A stretch of 64,000 nucleotides of DNA, from NCBI GenBank assembly GCA_933228675.1, contig OW121740.1, forward strand, positions 34,578,292 through 34,642,291, in the 5' to 3' direction. Under the pieces are notes generated by a model. That model was not told the DNA's origin. It saw nothing but the letters and a program-made list of their open reading frames with translations, and did not search any database. This DNA is from Stomorhina lunata. Taxonomy: Eukaryota; Arthropoda; Insecta; Diptera; Rhiniidae. Within the stretch, counting starts at the first letter, position 1; every line of letters starts with the position of its first letter. Both the position numbers and the translations under genes were made by a program. Below, in pieces: positions 23,480 through 34,400 of this stretch.

Positions 23480-24780
23480 ACTAAGAATGTTAAGACGACT
23501 TAAAGATAAAATTAATGAAGAGTAAGGTAAATAACCATTTGGTCAAATATTTAGAATCTTACAACTATCTAAGCTACCGCCAGTATGGATTTCGTAGGGG
23601 ACTTACAAGCATTCCTATCAGAAAAATGGTACCGTTCCATTCACTATTTTGGTGAAAGTAAAGTTATGGCTCTAGATATTTCCAAGGCGTTCAATAGAGT
23701 GTGGCATGGTGCACTTTTATTAAATCTTTTTGCTTTTGGTGTCGGTAATACCTTCTCTCGATTTAAATCGAGCTTCCTCAGGTATCGCATTATAAGAGTT
23801 GTTGTAGATGGGGTCTCATCAAACGAGTTCAAGATCAATTCAGGGGTTGTGGTTCCCCTGAATTGATCTTGAACTCGTTTCAGTTCCTTTTCCTACTCTA
23901 TTTTTTATATTCATTAACGACTTTCTATGTCAAACTTCCAATCCTATCTATCCCTTTGCAGATGATAGTAGAGCGTTTGCCATTCGTATTCATTTAATCA
24001 TCGACCGGATCTTCCACAGATTGTGGCTATGAGATAAAACATGAATCATTAAATCGCGATCTCGAAACCGTTTCCATATGGGGACGTGTAAATAGAGTCG
24101 ACTTTAATGCCCAGTGTTGTATGCTTACGCATAAACGCACGGCAGATCATGTTACTTCATCTGTATCCATGGATGGTGTCAATATTCATTAATCAGATAC
24201 TCTTGATGTTCTGGGCATGAGAATTCAATGTGATGTCGGTTGGACTAAGCACATCTTTCAAGTGTCGAAAGAAGCATTCAAGTACAAGGTTTTCAAAAAT
24301 GGTGTAAGTGACTCCAACTGATCTCCTTAAAATTTACACCACCAAAAATGGAATACAACTCTCATGTATGGGCCGGTGCTTCAAAGTCTATTTTGGAGCT
24401 TCTCGAATGCGTACAGGTGAGGGCGAAAGTGCTTATCGATGACAGTAGGGTATTGAACTCTATGGACTCACTGGAGCACCGCGCAAAGTGGGTTGTATAA
24501 CACTGTTCTATCGGTACTACTTTAGAATGTGTTCTAACGATATTGCATCACACGTCAATCCGTTGGATCACATGCATTTGTGGTTGATTGTCCAGTGGAC
24601 CGAACAACACACTATAGAGAAAATTCGTTCTTCAGCCGTACAGTACGTATGTGGAACTCACTTCCCGCAGAAGTTTTTCCTGACAGTTGCAATATAGGAG
24701 CATTCAAATCGAATGTCCACAAACACTACTCCCTCTTTCCTCCATCCCACAACCTATTTTCCTAGTTCCAACACAATGCA
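23480..24780 (+). pseudogene. Jockey-like LINE relic (family J1), reverse transcriptase
   Basis: A broken non-LTR reverse transcriptase. 23575-23600 gives YRQYGFRRG; 23665-23710 gives MALDISKAFNRVWH, palm motif A with the catalytic aspartate; about 23840 gives INSGVV, remnant of the GVPQG motif; 23950-23975 gives FADDS in another frame. 24340-24400 (NYNSHVWAGASK-like) and 24630-24680 (RTVRMWNSLP, then FPD) are the thumb and carboxy-terminal motifs of this family. Frames shift repeatedly. A related relic lies at 46930-48270 and scraps at 44650-44840. Confidence 0.85.
23821..23880. repeat. Perfect 26-bp inverted repeat with 8-nt loop
   Basis: The arms 23821-23846 and 23855-23880 are exact reverse complements, around the loop TTGTGGTT. 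It lies at the reverse transcriptase motif B of the LINE relic, where the normal coding sequence would continue, so it looks like a fold-back mutation in dead DNA. A terminator role is not suggested by the context. Confidence 0.95.
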
Positions 24781-25053
24781 TAGCATAAGTAGGGGTCATC
24801 CCCTGAGTGCTGGTCATAAAAAAATATATAGCGATTTTCCTAATAAAACATGGGCTGCGATCAATTTTTCAAGATTATTAAATCTAAGTAGAAATAATTC
24901 TGTGACGACCTGTGTATTTTACTTTACTTTTTCCACCTATGGGGTCGAATTTTCTAACTAAGCGATCATGAGAAAAAGTAAATCAGTACCGATGTTCGTA
25001 ACGGGGCAGTAAATGCGACACTCTGGATTTTTTTCAGTATTCCTGTTAATTTT
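24781..25053. other. Short spacer without gene
   Basis: No protein motif is seen. It separates the LINE relic from the mini-me-like element starting at 25054. Confidence 0.4.
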
Positions 25054-25184
25054 TATACCCTTCACCAATAGGTGAAAGGGTATTATAAGTTTGTGATTCC
25101 GTTTGTAATTTTTTTATTAGTGATCGTAGACCCCATAAAAATTATACCGATCGACTCAGAATCGGGAGGAGAATCGATTAAGCG

Positions 25185-25185
25185 A

Positions 25186-25248
<63 letters not shown>

Positions 25249-25256
25249 CTGTCTGT
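25185..25256 (+). repeat. (GTCT)n microsatellite
   Basis: About eighteen tandem GTCT units (one GTCC) following the ATACCGATCGACTCAGAATC core. A GTCY microsatellite directly after such a core is the hallmark of dipteran mini-me elements. The frames on both strands here (DRQT and SVCL repeats) are translations of the microsatellite. Confidence 0.95.
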
Positions 25257-25845
25257 TGAAACCAAGTTTCTGAAGCCCCTGGAGGATGGACCTACATAAA
25301 TTATGTACCAGATTTTAGGAAATTCTCTCGCAATGAACGATATTAAATTTCATTAAAATCGGTTTATAAACACCGAAAATATCGAAAAAAATACCAAAAA
25401 TTAGACGAAAATTTTAAAATTTTTGATTGAAACACACTTTTAAATAATAAGAGAAACAAGATACTTCTGGTGTAATAATATATATAATAATATATTATAT
25501 ATCAGATTGTAGGAAATGGTTCCCCAAAGCACTCTGTATAATTAATTTTAGCAAAATCGGTCTATAAACAACTGAGATACAACCAAAACACTAAATTGAT
25601 GTATCGCAAATTGCCCAAAGTACGCGTTAGAGAATGTTTGTTGAAAAAATGAAATGCACAAATAGGAAAAACCATCATGAAGCACGGACATACATAAATT
25701 TTATATCAGATTTTAGGAAATTCCCCCGCCAAGCACATTATAAAATTTTATCAAAAGCGGTCCATAAACAACTGAGATATCGCCAAAACACTACTTGTGC
25801 TGTACAGCAAATTGCCCAAAGTACGTGTCTAAGAAATTTTGCGAC

Positions 25846-25900
25846 GTCCGTCCGTCTGTTTGTCCGTCCGTCTGTTTGTCCGTCTACCTGTCTGTCCTTT
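25846..25900 (+). repeat. (GTCY)n microsatellite, second block
   Basis: Interrupted GTCCGTCCGTCTGTTTGTCC repeats about 600 bp after the first block, again in family B sequence. It implies an internal duplication of the element core. Confidence 0.85.
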
Positions 25901-26859
25901 TTTCTGTTGTAGTCAAGTTTTTGGAGTTTTTGGAGCTCATTTTGTGTAAAATCTGATTTTAGCAGACAGACACACTGCATTTATCTTAATTTTATGTCTG
26001 ACTTTTGAACTTTATGATAACATTTGAGTATGTATTATATATCAAATTATAGGTAATCTTCCTAGGAAGTACAAAAATGCAGCTAAGTGCATGATATTCG
26101 TTCAAAACCTACATATGTATGTATGTATCTCACATATCAACGAAAATTTAAATTGTTTAATTGCAATTGGGAAAAAATCCGTTCACGTTTGACTATTGCT
26201 CCCATATAACTTCGCCTAAGGCCATCTCTTAGTAGCTAATAAATGACAAATTATAATTATCTAATTAGCTAATTAATTATAATTATATATCTATTATAAT
26301 AGATACGATGATGACATTTAGTATAAAGACGTTGTACAATATCGTTATTCAGGGCGATAGCGCCTAAAATAAACTTTCTAGAGGGACAACATTTGACAAA
26401 AGTATTTCTGATCTCTTGAAAAGTTCGGCATTGAAAATGGGCGAGCTCGGTTCACATTTACTGTTATTTCCCATATAACCCCGACCGGGAATTACTTTAA
26501 TGCTGATAAATTAAATCATATTATAATTGCACAAAGAACTAGAGCAAAACTTTCCACACATCCATCGGACAGATCGAAAGAACAATAGATCCCAAATATT
26601 ATTGTTGAAGTATTCATCTTAATAAGTTAACTAACTTCAGATTAATAAGTAAAACTTCAGTAAATTTTCCGCCAAAGCTGATATCCATTCATTTAAAAGC
26701 TATATATTTCACGTATGTATCTAAAACTATGAGTGTATACCTTATAATTCTAAGGCTTGTATACTAGGGGTATAACCAATTTTTGGCCCTAGCACTACGC
26801 GATAGCGCGTATTGTGTTATGTAGAAAAACATTTGTTTTGGGTCGTTTGGTTACAAAAA

Positions 26860-27665
26860 CCTCACCCACAAAATCAATTTTCTAAAACCCCTCAAGAAAA
26901 AAATTTTGTTAAAAAATTTTAAATATTTTACTAATAAATTAAAAAAAGTTTAAAATTTTCTTAAGTATTAAGGGAAATGAATTTCAGATTTAACGTGCGT
27001 GTTGTTTTGCATAATGGGTAAATATCCTGTGCCACTTTTATAGCACGTTCTGCACAAATGTTGCTTCGCTGTTGGTTTGGAATCACGGAATCTTCTTTAA
27101 TCCAATGCCTTTTAAAACATTTTATTTTATTTTATTAGGTATTTTCCATAAAAAATCTGGATTAAAAATGAATAGCACTATTCCCTGATCTGAGGTGCAA
27201 CCATTATAACATATATACAAATATTTTACTGCTGTACTATAGCTATAAGTTAAGCAATTCTTCTATTGAAAAAAAAATTAGTATCTTTTATATAACAAAA
27301 ATTATAAAATTTTTTGCAAAATTCATATCGACTTTTAAAGTTATAGGGTTGCCATAATTTTAAAAATTTCATGGATTAAAATTCATTTCTCAACACTGGA
27401 CTCCCTTCTCCACATATACACAAAATTTCATCAAAATCGGTTGCTATGGGGAAAATTATGTTAAATTTTGGTTGCAACTATTCTTATACTGAAAATAATA
27501 ACAGACCATTCTTTTGTAAACTTTTTTATGATAAAATGATAAACGCGAGCCCGGCCAATAATTTGATAAAAAAAACTGTGAATTTTTGATTAAATATATA
27601 AAAGCAAATAAAGAAAAAAAATTACTAGTTTTTCAACTTTACAGCGTTTTGTGGGTGACCTTTTT
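26860..27665. other. Non-coding filler inside family B element
   Basis: AT-rich. CTCACCCACAAAAT near 26863-26880 faces TTTTGTGGGTGAC near 27648-27660 in inverse orientation, so this may be a separate small element, but no target duplication is clear. A reverse-strand run near 27020-27130 has no recognised homology. Confidence 0.35.
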
Positions 27666-27667
27666 TT

Positions 27668-27997
27668 TTAAGAGAGCACAGAGTGACTACATTTTTTTGG
27701 CCCGATTTGGCATCATGCCATTATGGAAAAAAGGCACTAGAGTGGTACTCAAAGAATAATGTCATTTTTGTACCACGAGAGGCAAATCCATGTAACTGTC
27801 CAGAACTTCGGCCTGTGGAAAGGTATTGGACTCTGGTAAAAAAGGAATTGAAGAACACAGGAAAGATTTCCAAGAACATGTCCGATTTTAAGCGCAGGTG
27901 GAACACATGCTCCAAAAAGGTATCAGAAGCAACTGTAAAATCTTTAATGGGAGGGTTTCCGAAAAAAGTCGATAATTTTGCAAAACCCGAGTACTAA
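27668..27997 (+). pseudogene. Tc1/mariner-family transposase, DD37E carboxy-terminal part
   Basis: About 110 codons. FFWPDLASCHYGKKAL holds the second catalytic residue (codon at 27704), and CPELRPVERYWTLVKKELK holds the third, a glutamate (codon at 27818). Thirty-seven residues separate them, the DD37E spacing known from mosquito and other insect elements. The amino-terminal DNA-binding half is missing and the frame begins abruptly downstream of a poly-T tract. The frame is uninterrupted to the TAA at 27995-27997, so the piece is not very old. Confidence 0.85.
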
Positions 27998-28716
27998 GTA
28001 AACATTTTAATGCTAAATGATTTTGTATAATATGTCATTATATTTGCGTATTTTGTAGAGTTTTTATATTAAAAGGTTTGATTTTTATATAAGAAAATCC
28101 AACCACAAATTTTATTTAGAGCACTCTTTACTTTAAGAAATTTTGCTTAACTTTAGTTTACCAATCGTTGTTAAATTTTTTAGCATAAGACCGTTAATCT
28201 TCATCAAATCGATGTGCTCTTGCAAATCTAAGGGCATCTACATTTTGAAGCATCTTTTCTGCATGGTTTATCTGGTCTATCGAACTTTATCAAATGTTCG
28301 TAAAATAGACATATATCACTTTAGAATCGAAGTGACGCTGCCTTCGACATCAGCCACCTGCCCAACCTAACATTTGGGTCCATAACTATTTTAGATTATG
28401 ACGCCACCAAAAAGCTTTTCGTTTTCCGACTCTTAATTTTAAAGATTCTTTGCATATAATACTAGTATAACCAAATATTGCTAGGGATTACATTTAGTAT
28501 GAACAAAAGAAAATGAATATACATATGAAGCATTTGTGTGGGGCTCAAATAAGTCAGTAATCAGAAACTATATAATTATCAATATATTCTTACGATTTTG
28601 TACTTTACTTTTGGAACACCATTGGTGAAGGGTATCCAAGATTCGGCAAAGGCGAATATACCACTCTTTCTTGTTTTTTCTAATTTAAAACAAGATATTT
28701 TGCAAAATAAAAATTA

Positions 28717-28959
28717 CACAGTAGCGCATTTTTCAACTTCATAATCTTGAACCAATTGAGACCCCCAAAATCTGATAGCCTATGATGGTAGAAGAAAAAC
28801 CCTAGCTGGGTTTTCAATTATTAGCTAAGGTTTTTTTTTAATTCATTTTTGAAGTTTTCGACTGGGAGGTGGATTTTAGTACAATTTTCAAAAAACGTGT
28901 ACTGATTCTTAAGTCTATATCTTGTGAACTATTCTAAATATTGCTTTTCTCTCTTCAGC
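28717..28959 (+). repeat. Left inverted end of the 28717-30347 transposon
   Basis: About 243 bp matching 30112-30347 in reverse. Differences are scattered, plus a short insertion near 28727-28740. Confidence 0.85.
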
Positions 28960-29387
28960 AAATTTTTACCTCTCGATTAGGTCTAAAAATTTTGCCTTGA
29001 GATAAAATCAAAAAAACATCAACAACAACATTATGCGTGTAATTCAAAATGAAGTTATTTTGACTTGAACCTTTTTAGGTTGAAGTCATAGGACAAATTT
29101 TTGATATGATCAAAATTTTGGATTTACTGATTTTGATTCAAATTTTGGACTTGCTTTTTCGGGTTCAGATAAAATTAATCCGAAAAATTCTGAAATCAAT
29201 CCTAGTTTGGATAAATTTTTTACAAAATTTTTATAAAAGATCAATACCAAAAATTCTGAAATCAAGCACAGTTTGCGATTGATTTTGATTCTCAGAAGGC
29301 TTAATGCTATTAATTTAGCGCTTAACTAATTCATTCTAATATCCATTATTTTGTACTTTATATAAGAAAAATTGAAATTACCCCACT

Positions 29388-29956
29388 ATCGGCACTGAAC
29401 CGAAGAAGATTTTCCCAAGACTCAGTGATCAAAAAATTAAAGCCGGTAAGTACTTCTTAACTAATTTGTTAAAATTTATATTAATTTTTTGCTTAAAACA
29501 GGTGTACTTAATGGACCAGACATCCGAAAGTTGCTAAAAAGTGAAGATTTTAATATGGTTTTGCATGGAAACGACTTCATTGCTTGGAACGCACTTAAGG
29601 CAGTGATACAAAGAGTCTTAGGAAAAAATCGAGACGACGAATGGAGAGTACTAATAAGAAACATGCTTAAGTCATTCCAAGAAATCGGTGTAACCATGAC
29701 ATTAAAACTTCACTTTTTAAATAATCATTTGGCAGAGTTTGAAAAGCAATTGCCGACGGAATCTGACGAGCAAGGTGAACGCTTTCATCAAGTAACCATC
29801 CCGATGGAAAAGCGGTTCAAAGGGAAACAAATAGATGCTATGCTTGGGGAAATATGCTGGTCTAGCCACAAAGTATTTTCATACGAAAATAAGACTAGCG
29901 AAATGGTCATAAACATGTGTTCAGATGATGAAACTAGCTCCGAAAGCGACGACTAA
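29388..29956 (+). pseudogene. Carboxy-terminal part of a transposon-borne protein with SDEQGERFHQ motif
   Basis: Exon 29388-29445 (ending PRLSDQKIKA), a 56-bp intron with GTAAGT and a CAG acceptor (29446-29501), and exon 29502-29956 read in one frame to a TAA. Key motifs are GVLNGPDIRKLL, TLKLHFLNNHL and SDEQGERFHQ. The combination occurs in a large family of duplicated, uncharacterised arthropod proteins with transposon-like copy numbers. It sits alone between long inverted ends, so it is probably the carboxy-terminal remains of a transposase. The amino-terminal part is missing: an in-frame TGA lies just upstream. The acidic tail DDETSSESDD is notable. Function is not established; the glutamate of DEQGERFHQ as a catalytic residue is only a guess. 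Confidence 0.7.
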
Positions 29957-30111
29957 TGTTCAATACATGTATATTTAGAAAACAAAACATCAATATTTTT
30001 AAGTATCTATTTTAAAACATTTGAAGTGTCCTTATATTTCCCATCAACAATAAATATATATGACGAAATTTTACGTTTTTTGGCAGTTTTACTATTTTGA
30101 GTAAGATGTTG

Positions 30112-30347
30112 TTGTTGGAGAGAGAAATGCAATATTTCGAATAGTTCGCGAGATATAGACTTAAGAATCAGTACATGTTTTTTGAAAATTGTACTGAAAT
30201 CCACCTCCCAGTCGAAAATTTCAAAAATGAATTTAAAAAAAAACCTTAGCTAATAATTGAAAACCCAGCTAGGGTTTTTCTTCTACCATCATAGGCTATC
30301 AGATTTTGAGGGTCTCAATTGGTTCAAGATTTTAGTGCTGCACTGTG
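30112..30347 (-). repeat. Right inverted end of the 28717-30347 transposon
   Basis: Reverse complement of the left end, ending TGCACTGTG before the TTA flank. Confidence 0.85.
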
Positions 30348-30350
30348 TTA

Positions 30351-31324
30351 TGATCATATCCTAAGACTGACTTGAACTTTGAATATCCAATATTAGAAAT
30401 GTTTTAAAATTTATTTTCCATTGTTAATGAAATTAATGAAAAGTACTCGGTACTTTTTTATAGAAGTAGGCTCCATGACGAACAATGAACTTTAACAAAT
30501 ATTCGAAAAACTATTGAAGCTTAATCAAGGAATTGGAACCAACTTTACAAGTACATCCACCATTTTAAATGACGAGTCTTAAAGTAAAGAAAAATACAGT
30601 CCAGTTACCAACAGATATTTACAATATATTTATAAAACGAATATAAATAAGTATTTAAAACGACCCTTAGTTTTCAAAAGACAAAACGTAAAAAATATTC
30701 CATAAAAACTGCAAAGAAAAAAATACTTGTTGTTGAAAAAGTCGATGTTTATATACTTAAAATTGTTATATACTCGTACATAAATATGTACTTATTTTCC
30801 ATTTAATTTATATACATATATTTTTTTTTAAATATTTTTTTTTTTTCGAAATGTGGAATAAGTGTAAATGTTTTGTATGTGGCGCGACTTGAACCCAAAA
30901 GACTTGAAATGGAAAATAAAAAATTAAAATGTATATTTTACTTGTACAATTTTTATTTTAGTATTAAACAACAACGAGTTCATTTTGTTTCTTATCAGTT
31001 GAAAACGTTGGTAGCTCTATATAGAAAAAAAAAATTTAATGGAAATAATAAAATAAAAAACAAGCTTAAAAATGAAATATTTAGCCTGGCACTCAATGCT
31101 CAGGCTTAAGCTTAAAGTTTTTTTTCAAACCAATTTTTAATTACTTTATTAGAGAGGACGGTATGTTTAAAGGTTAAGAGGATTTGTAACATTCGATTAA
31201 GAAATTTGAACTATAAAACTCAAGACTTTCAATACAGACTATCATCAATTTATTCAATTAAACTTTCGTTAATAAAGCAATAAATTTGTTTACTTCAATC
31301 AAAGATGTCCTACTAAACCGTTTT
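30351..31324. other. No recognisable gene
   Basis: AT-rich. A TTCAATTAAACTTTCGTTAA phrase occurs at 31254 and again at 31333, so the unit duplicated around 31325-33256 has a further partial copy here. The frame at 30873-31109 starts at TTG and has no known motif. Confidence 0.5.
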
Positions 31325-31511
31325 TAATTGATTCAATTAAACTTTCGTTAATACAGCAAAATGTTTCATTATTTATTCCAATATAATCATTCATTGATCT
31401 AAACCCCAAACTTCCCATAAATATCAACTAGTTCCCCCTACTGTAGCGTATCGACTTCCTTCGACTTTGATCGATTTCATTATGTTTTTTTTAATAATTA
31501 CACTTGTTTTT
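31325..31511 (+). repeat. Left copy of a 187-bp direct repeat flanking family C
   Basis: Runs TAATTGATTCAATTAAACTT to AATTACACTTGTTTTT and matches 33071-33256 with scattered substitutions and small indels, including CGACTTCCTTCGACTTTGAT. The element at 31512-33070 lies exactly between the copies. Confidence 0.9.
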
Positions 31512-33070
31512 GTACCCAACATCAAAAAGAATGGGGGGTATTTTGAGATTGTCATTCCGTTTGTAATACTCGGTCTATTCTGAATTCTGTTGCTGGCACG
31601 GTAAAATCTTAACGATAGGATATACGTCACTGAAATTTGGCATAAATATTCTTCATTTCTTGGAAAATTTTGGTATTGAAATCGAGCAAAATCGGTTCGC
31701 ATTTGACCATAGCTCCCGTATAACCTCGTCTAGGCTAATTGCTTATTTGCTAACAAATGACAAATTATAATAGCTATGATGATAAAATTTGGTACATAGA
31801 AGTTTTACATAAGTACTAGGCAGCATATAAAATTTCATCCAAATCGGTTCACATTTAACCATAGCTCCTATACAAAAAACTTACGGAAACAGCCTAAATT
31901 CCACCTAAAATACACCTTAATGCCTATAAATGATAAACTGTAATAGCTTTGGCCACTAAATTTAGCACAAGAAAGTCTTATGTCAATGCCAATGTGCAAA
32001 ATTTTGTCACAATCGTTCACCATTCGACCATAGCTCCCATATAAAAAACTTACGGAAACACAAAAATACACTTAAAAGCGCGATAGCGCCTTAACAAAAA
32101 GAGCTAAAGAAACAAAATTTTACAAAAAATATTTTCGATATCTTGAAAAAGTTGTGTATTGAAAATGGACGAAATCGGTTCACATTTAGTTAGAGCTCCT
32201 ATAATAGCTTTGGCCACTAAATTTAGCACAAGAAAGTCTTATGTCAATGCCAATGTGCAAAATTTTGTCACAATCGTTCACCATTCGACCATAGCTCCCA
32301 TATAAAAAACTTACGGAAACACAAAAATACACTTAAAAGCGCGATAGCGCCTTAACAAAAAGAGCTAAAGAAACAAAATTTTACAAAAAATATTTTCGAT
32401 ATCTTGAAAAAGTTGTGTATTGAAAATGGACGAAATCGGTTCACATTTAGTTAGAGCTCCTATATAACCCCGATCCGGGAAACACATAAATGCTGATAAA
32501 TTGAATACAATTATGATAGATATGACGACCAAATTTAGAATAGAGAAGTTTTATGCAACTATTGGTATATCAAATTTCATAGGAATCGGTCCATATTTGA
32601 CTAAAAAAAGCGTATCAAAGGACAGTTAAAAGCTAATAAATTAGAAACTATGGCCACTAAATTTTGCATGAATAAGCTCTATATAAAAAACAGCCAGTGT
32701 GTAAAATTTTGTTACAATCGATCAATATTTGGCTATAATATTGATATATATATATATATATAACATCCCCTTTTTATATTTACAATCAAAAAGATTCGGA
32801 TGTAAAACCATATCAGGTTACGATACCGAATTTTGTTCAAAGTAAATACTAAGGAAACCACTTACATACTTTAAAAGTTGAACTATAAAGCTCCTGCACC
32901 CGAATTTAGTCCAAATATTTTTCTAACAATGCTAACTAGCGTAACAACTGTTTTTGGATTTGGTCCACATTTTGAATTAGCTGCACCCTCGTAGATATAT
33001 GAGAGATATTTCTAAATTTTACACAACTTGATGGTGGCTATATAAGACTTAATATAACACTCTTACTTGT
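31512..33070 (-). mobile_element. Mini-me-like element, family C copy 1
   Basis: Read in reverse it starts ACAAGTAAGAGTGTTATATT at 33070 (the start shared with family B) and ends near 31512 with a TACCCCCCATTCTTTTTGAT hairpin-type terminus. The interior repeats phrases of the kind ATCGGTTCACATTTGACCAT then AGCTCCCATATAA. A (TA)n tract lies at 32746-32762. It contains a perfect 261-bp tandem duplication. There is no open frame of interest. Confidence 0.75.
31941..32462 (+). repeat. Identical tandem duplication, unit 261 bp
   Basis: 31941-32201 and 32202-32462 read identically at every point I compared, both starting TAATAGCTTTGGCCACTAAA and ending TTAGTTAGAGCTCCTA. It is either very recent or an assembly artefact. 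Confidence 0.92.
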
Positions 33071-33256
33071 TAATTGCTTCAATTAAACTTTCGTTAATAC
33101 AGCAACATTTTTCGTTATTCCAATAAATTTTTTCATTGATCTAAACCTCAAACTCCCCATAAAAATCAACTAATTCCCCCTTCTGTAGCGTATCGACTTC
33201 CTTCGACTTTGATCGATTTTATTATATTTTTTTTTTAAATAATTACACTTGTTTTT
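33071..33256 (+). repeat. Right copy of the 187-bp direct repeat
   Basis: Partner of 31325-31511; see that entry. It ends AATTACACTTGTTTTT before unrelated AT-rich DNA. Confidence 0.9.
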
Positions 33257-34029
33257 CATTTTATAATAATTCGTTTAAAATTCTCGATATTTATATTCTT
33301 GTGACTTCTTTCTGCTGATGCTGACTGTGCAAAACAAAAGAATCCCAGTTTTTTTTTTTCTTTCTTATTATTTTTATTGTCGTCTATAGACTTCCTGTCA
33401 AAGTTCAGTTCTTTTTTTTTTTGTTATTATTTAAAAAAAAAACTGCCTTATATTAATTTATTTATTACAATGATTTTTTCCATAATAATGAGCTGTTAAA
33501 ATATTAATAAATATAAATAAATTTATTTCTGATTTCTTTATAATTTGATACGTTTAATATTAATATATTTATGAAGTAGATTTAAAGGACAAAAGATGAA
33601 AATTAAAAACCCAGCAAAATGTACAGTTCTTAAAAATGTTTAAGCAATGCAGCAGATTTTGCTTTGGTTTCGAATATAAAATATTTAAAATTATTTTTCT
33701 GGTAAGTTTTGATACATATATTTTGTATCAGCGCCATCTATCGAGATCTTGCATACAAAAGATCTAATTTTTTACAATAGTCGATGAATAAAGTACATCG
33801 ACTATCGTAAAAGAGGAAAAGAAATTTAATCCCGAAACTATCCATAATTTCGAGGCTAAAATCAAGTTGACTATGAAAATAGCATCGAACAATTACATAT
33901 ATGACTGCTATAATCTTATAACACGACTCACAAAATTCAACTTTTTTGTTACTTTCGATCACAAACATTTTTTTATACACTTTTTGGTAGTGTTTCTAAC
34001 GCATAGAAATATCGGTCTGTGACTCATTT
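33257..34029. other. No recognisable gene
   Basis: Poly-T tracts and AT-rich unique sequence. The reverse frame at 33738-33980 has no known motif. Confidence 0.5.
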
Positions 34030-34400
34030 TTTAGTATACCGATCGACTTTGATTCACTCCCTGTGTGGGTTTAACGATGTCCGCTCAGCTGGCTGGATAT
34101 CTATGTATGCTACCATTGGTCTTCCATCACAGAATAGAGTTTTTGGCCCTTTATTTGTATTTGAATAATATTTTGCATAAATTTGTGTATCAAACTTTGT
34201 TTGAATCGGGCCATATTTGGCCATACCTCCTTTTTACAAAAATGATTATAAATCTAAGATCGGTATTTTGCAAATATAAACCAATAACAGAAATTTGGCA
34301 AAAGTCGGTCAACATTTGATCCTAGCTCCCATATTAGACCCTCTGCGGCATGTGACATTAATTTACCTAAATCTCTATATTATGAAAAAAATATCCCAAA
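34030..34400 (+). mobile_element. Mini-me-like repeat fragment, family D copy 2
   Basis: Begins with a core-like AGTATACCGATCGACTTTGA, then GATGTCCGCTCAGCTGGCTG. It follows 10980-11300 in order of phrases (AATAGAGTTTTTGG, CATATTTGGCCATACCTCC, CCTAGCTCCCATAT). Confidence 0.6.

Larger units (their letters stand above)
25054..28674 (-). mobile_element. Large mini-me-like element (family B copy 1), nested
   Basis: The left boundary is the hairpin TACCCTTCACCAATAGGTGA then AAGGGTAT. The right boundary, read in reverse, is ACAAGAAAGAGTGGTATATT, then TTTGCCGAATCTTGGATACC; this is the start of the 771-bp copy at 59845-60615. The outer ends of both copies agree, so 25054-28674 is one element grown to 3.6 kb by insertions and internal duplications. 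These include two GTCY microsatellite blocks, three diverged ATCAGATTTTAGGAAATT units and a DD37E transposase fragment. It has no coding capacity of its own. Confidence 0.72.
28717..30347 (+). mobile_element. DNA transposon with about 240-bp inverted ends and TTA flanks
   Basis: Left end 28717-28959 and right end 30112-30347 are long inverted repeats, for example GACTGGGAGGTGGATTT on the left against its complement on the right. The outermost bases are CACAGT on the left and, read inward, CACAGTG on the right. TTA flanks both sides (28714-28716, 30348-30350), a probable 3-bp target duplication. The interior holds one spliced coding segment (29388-29956). CAC-type ends with a 3-bp duplication recall CMC-type (Chapaev-like) elements; that assignment is inference. 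Confidence 0.8.

Noticed and set aside
25083..25299. Open frames of DRQT and SVCL repeats on both strands
   Set aside because: They are translations of a (GTCT)n microsatellite.
27020..27130. Reverse-strand exon-like run
   Set aside because: A short open stretch without splice sites, motif or start; left unannotated.
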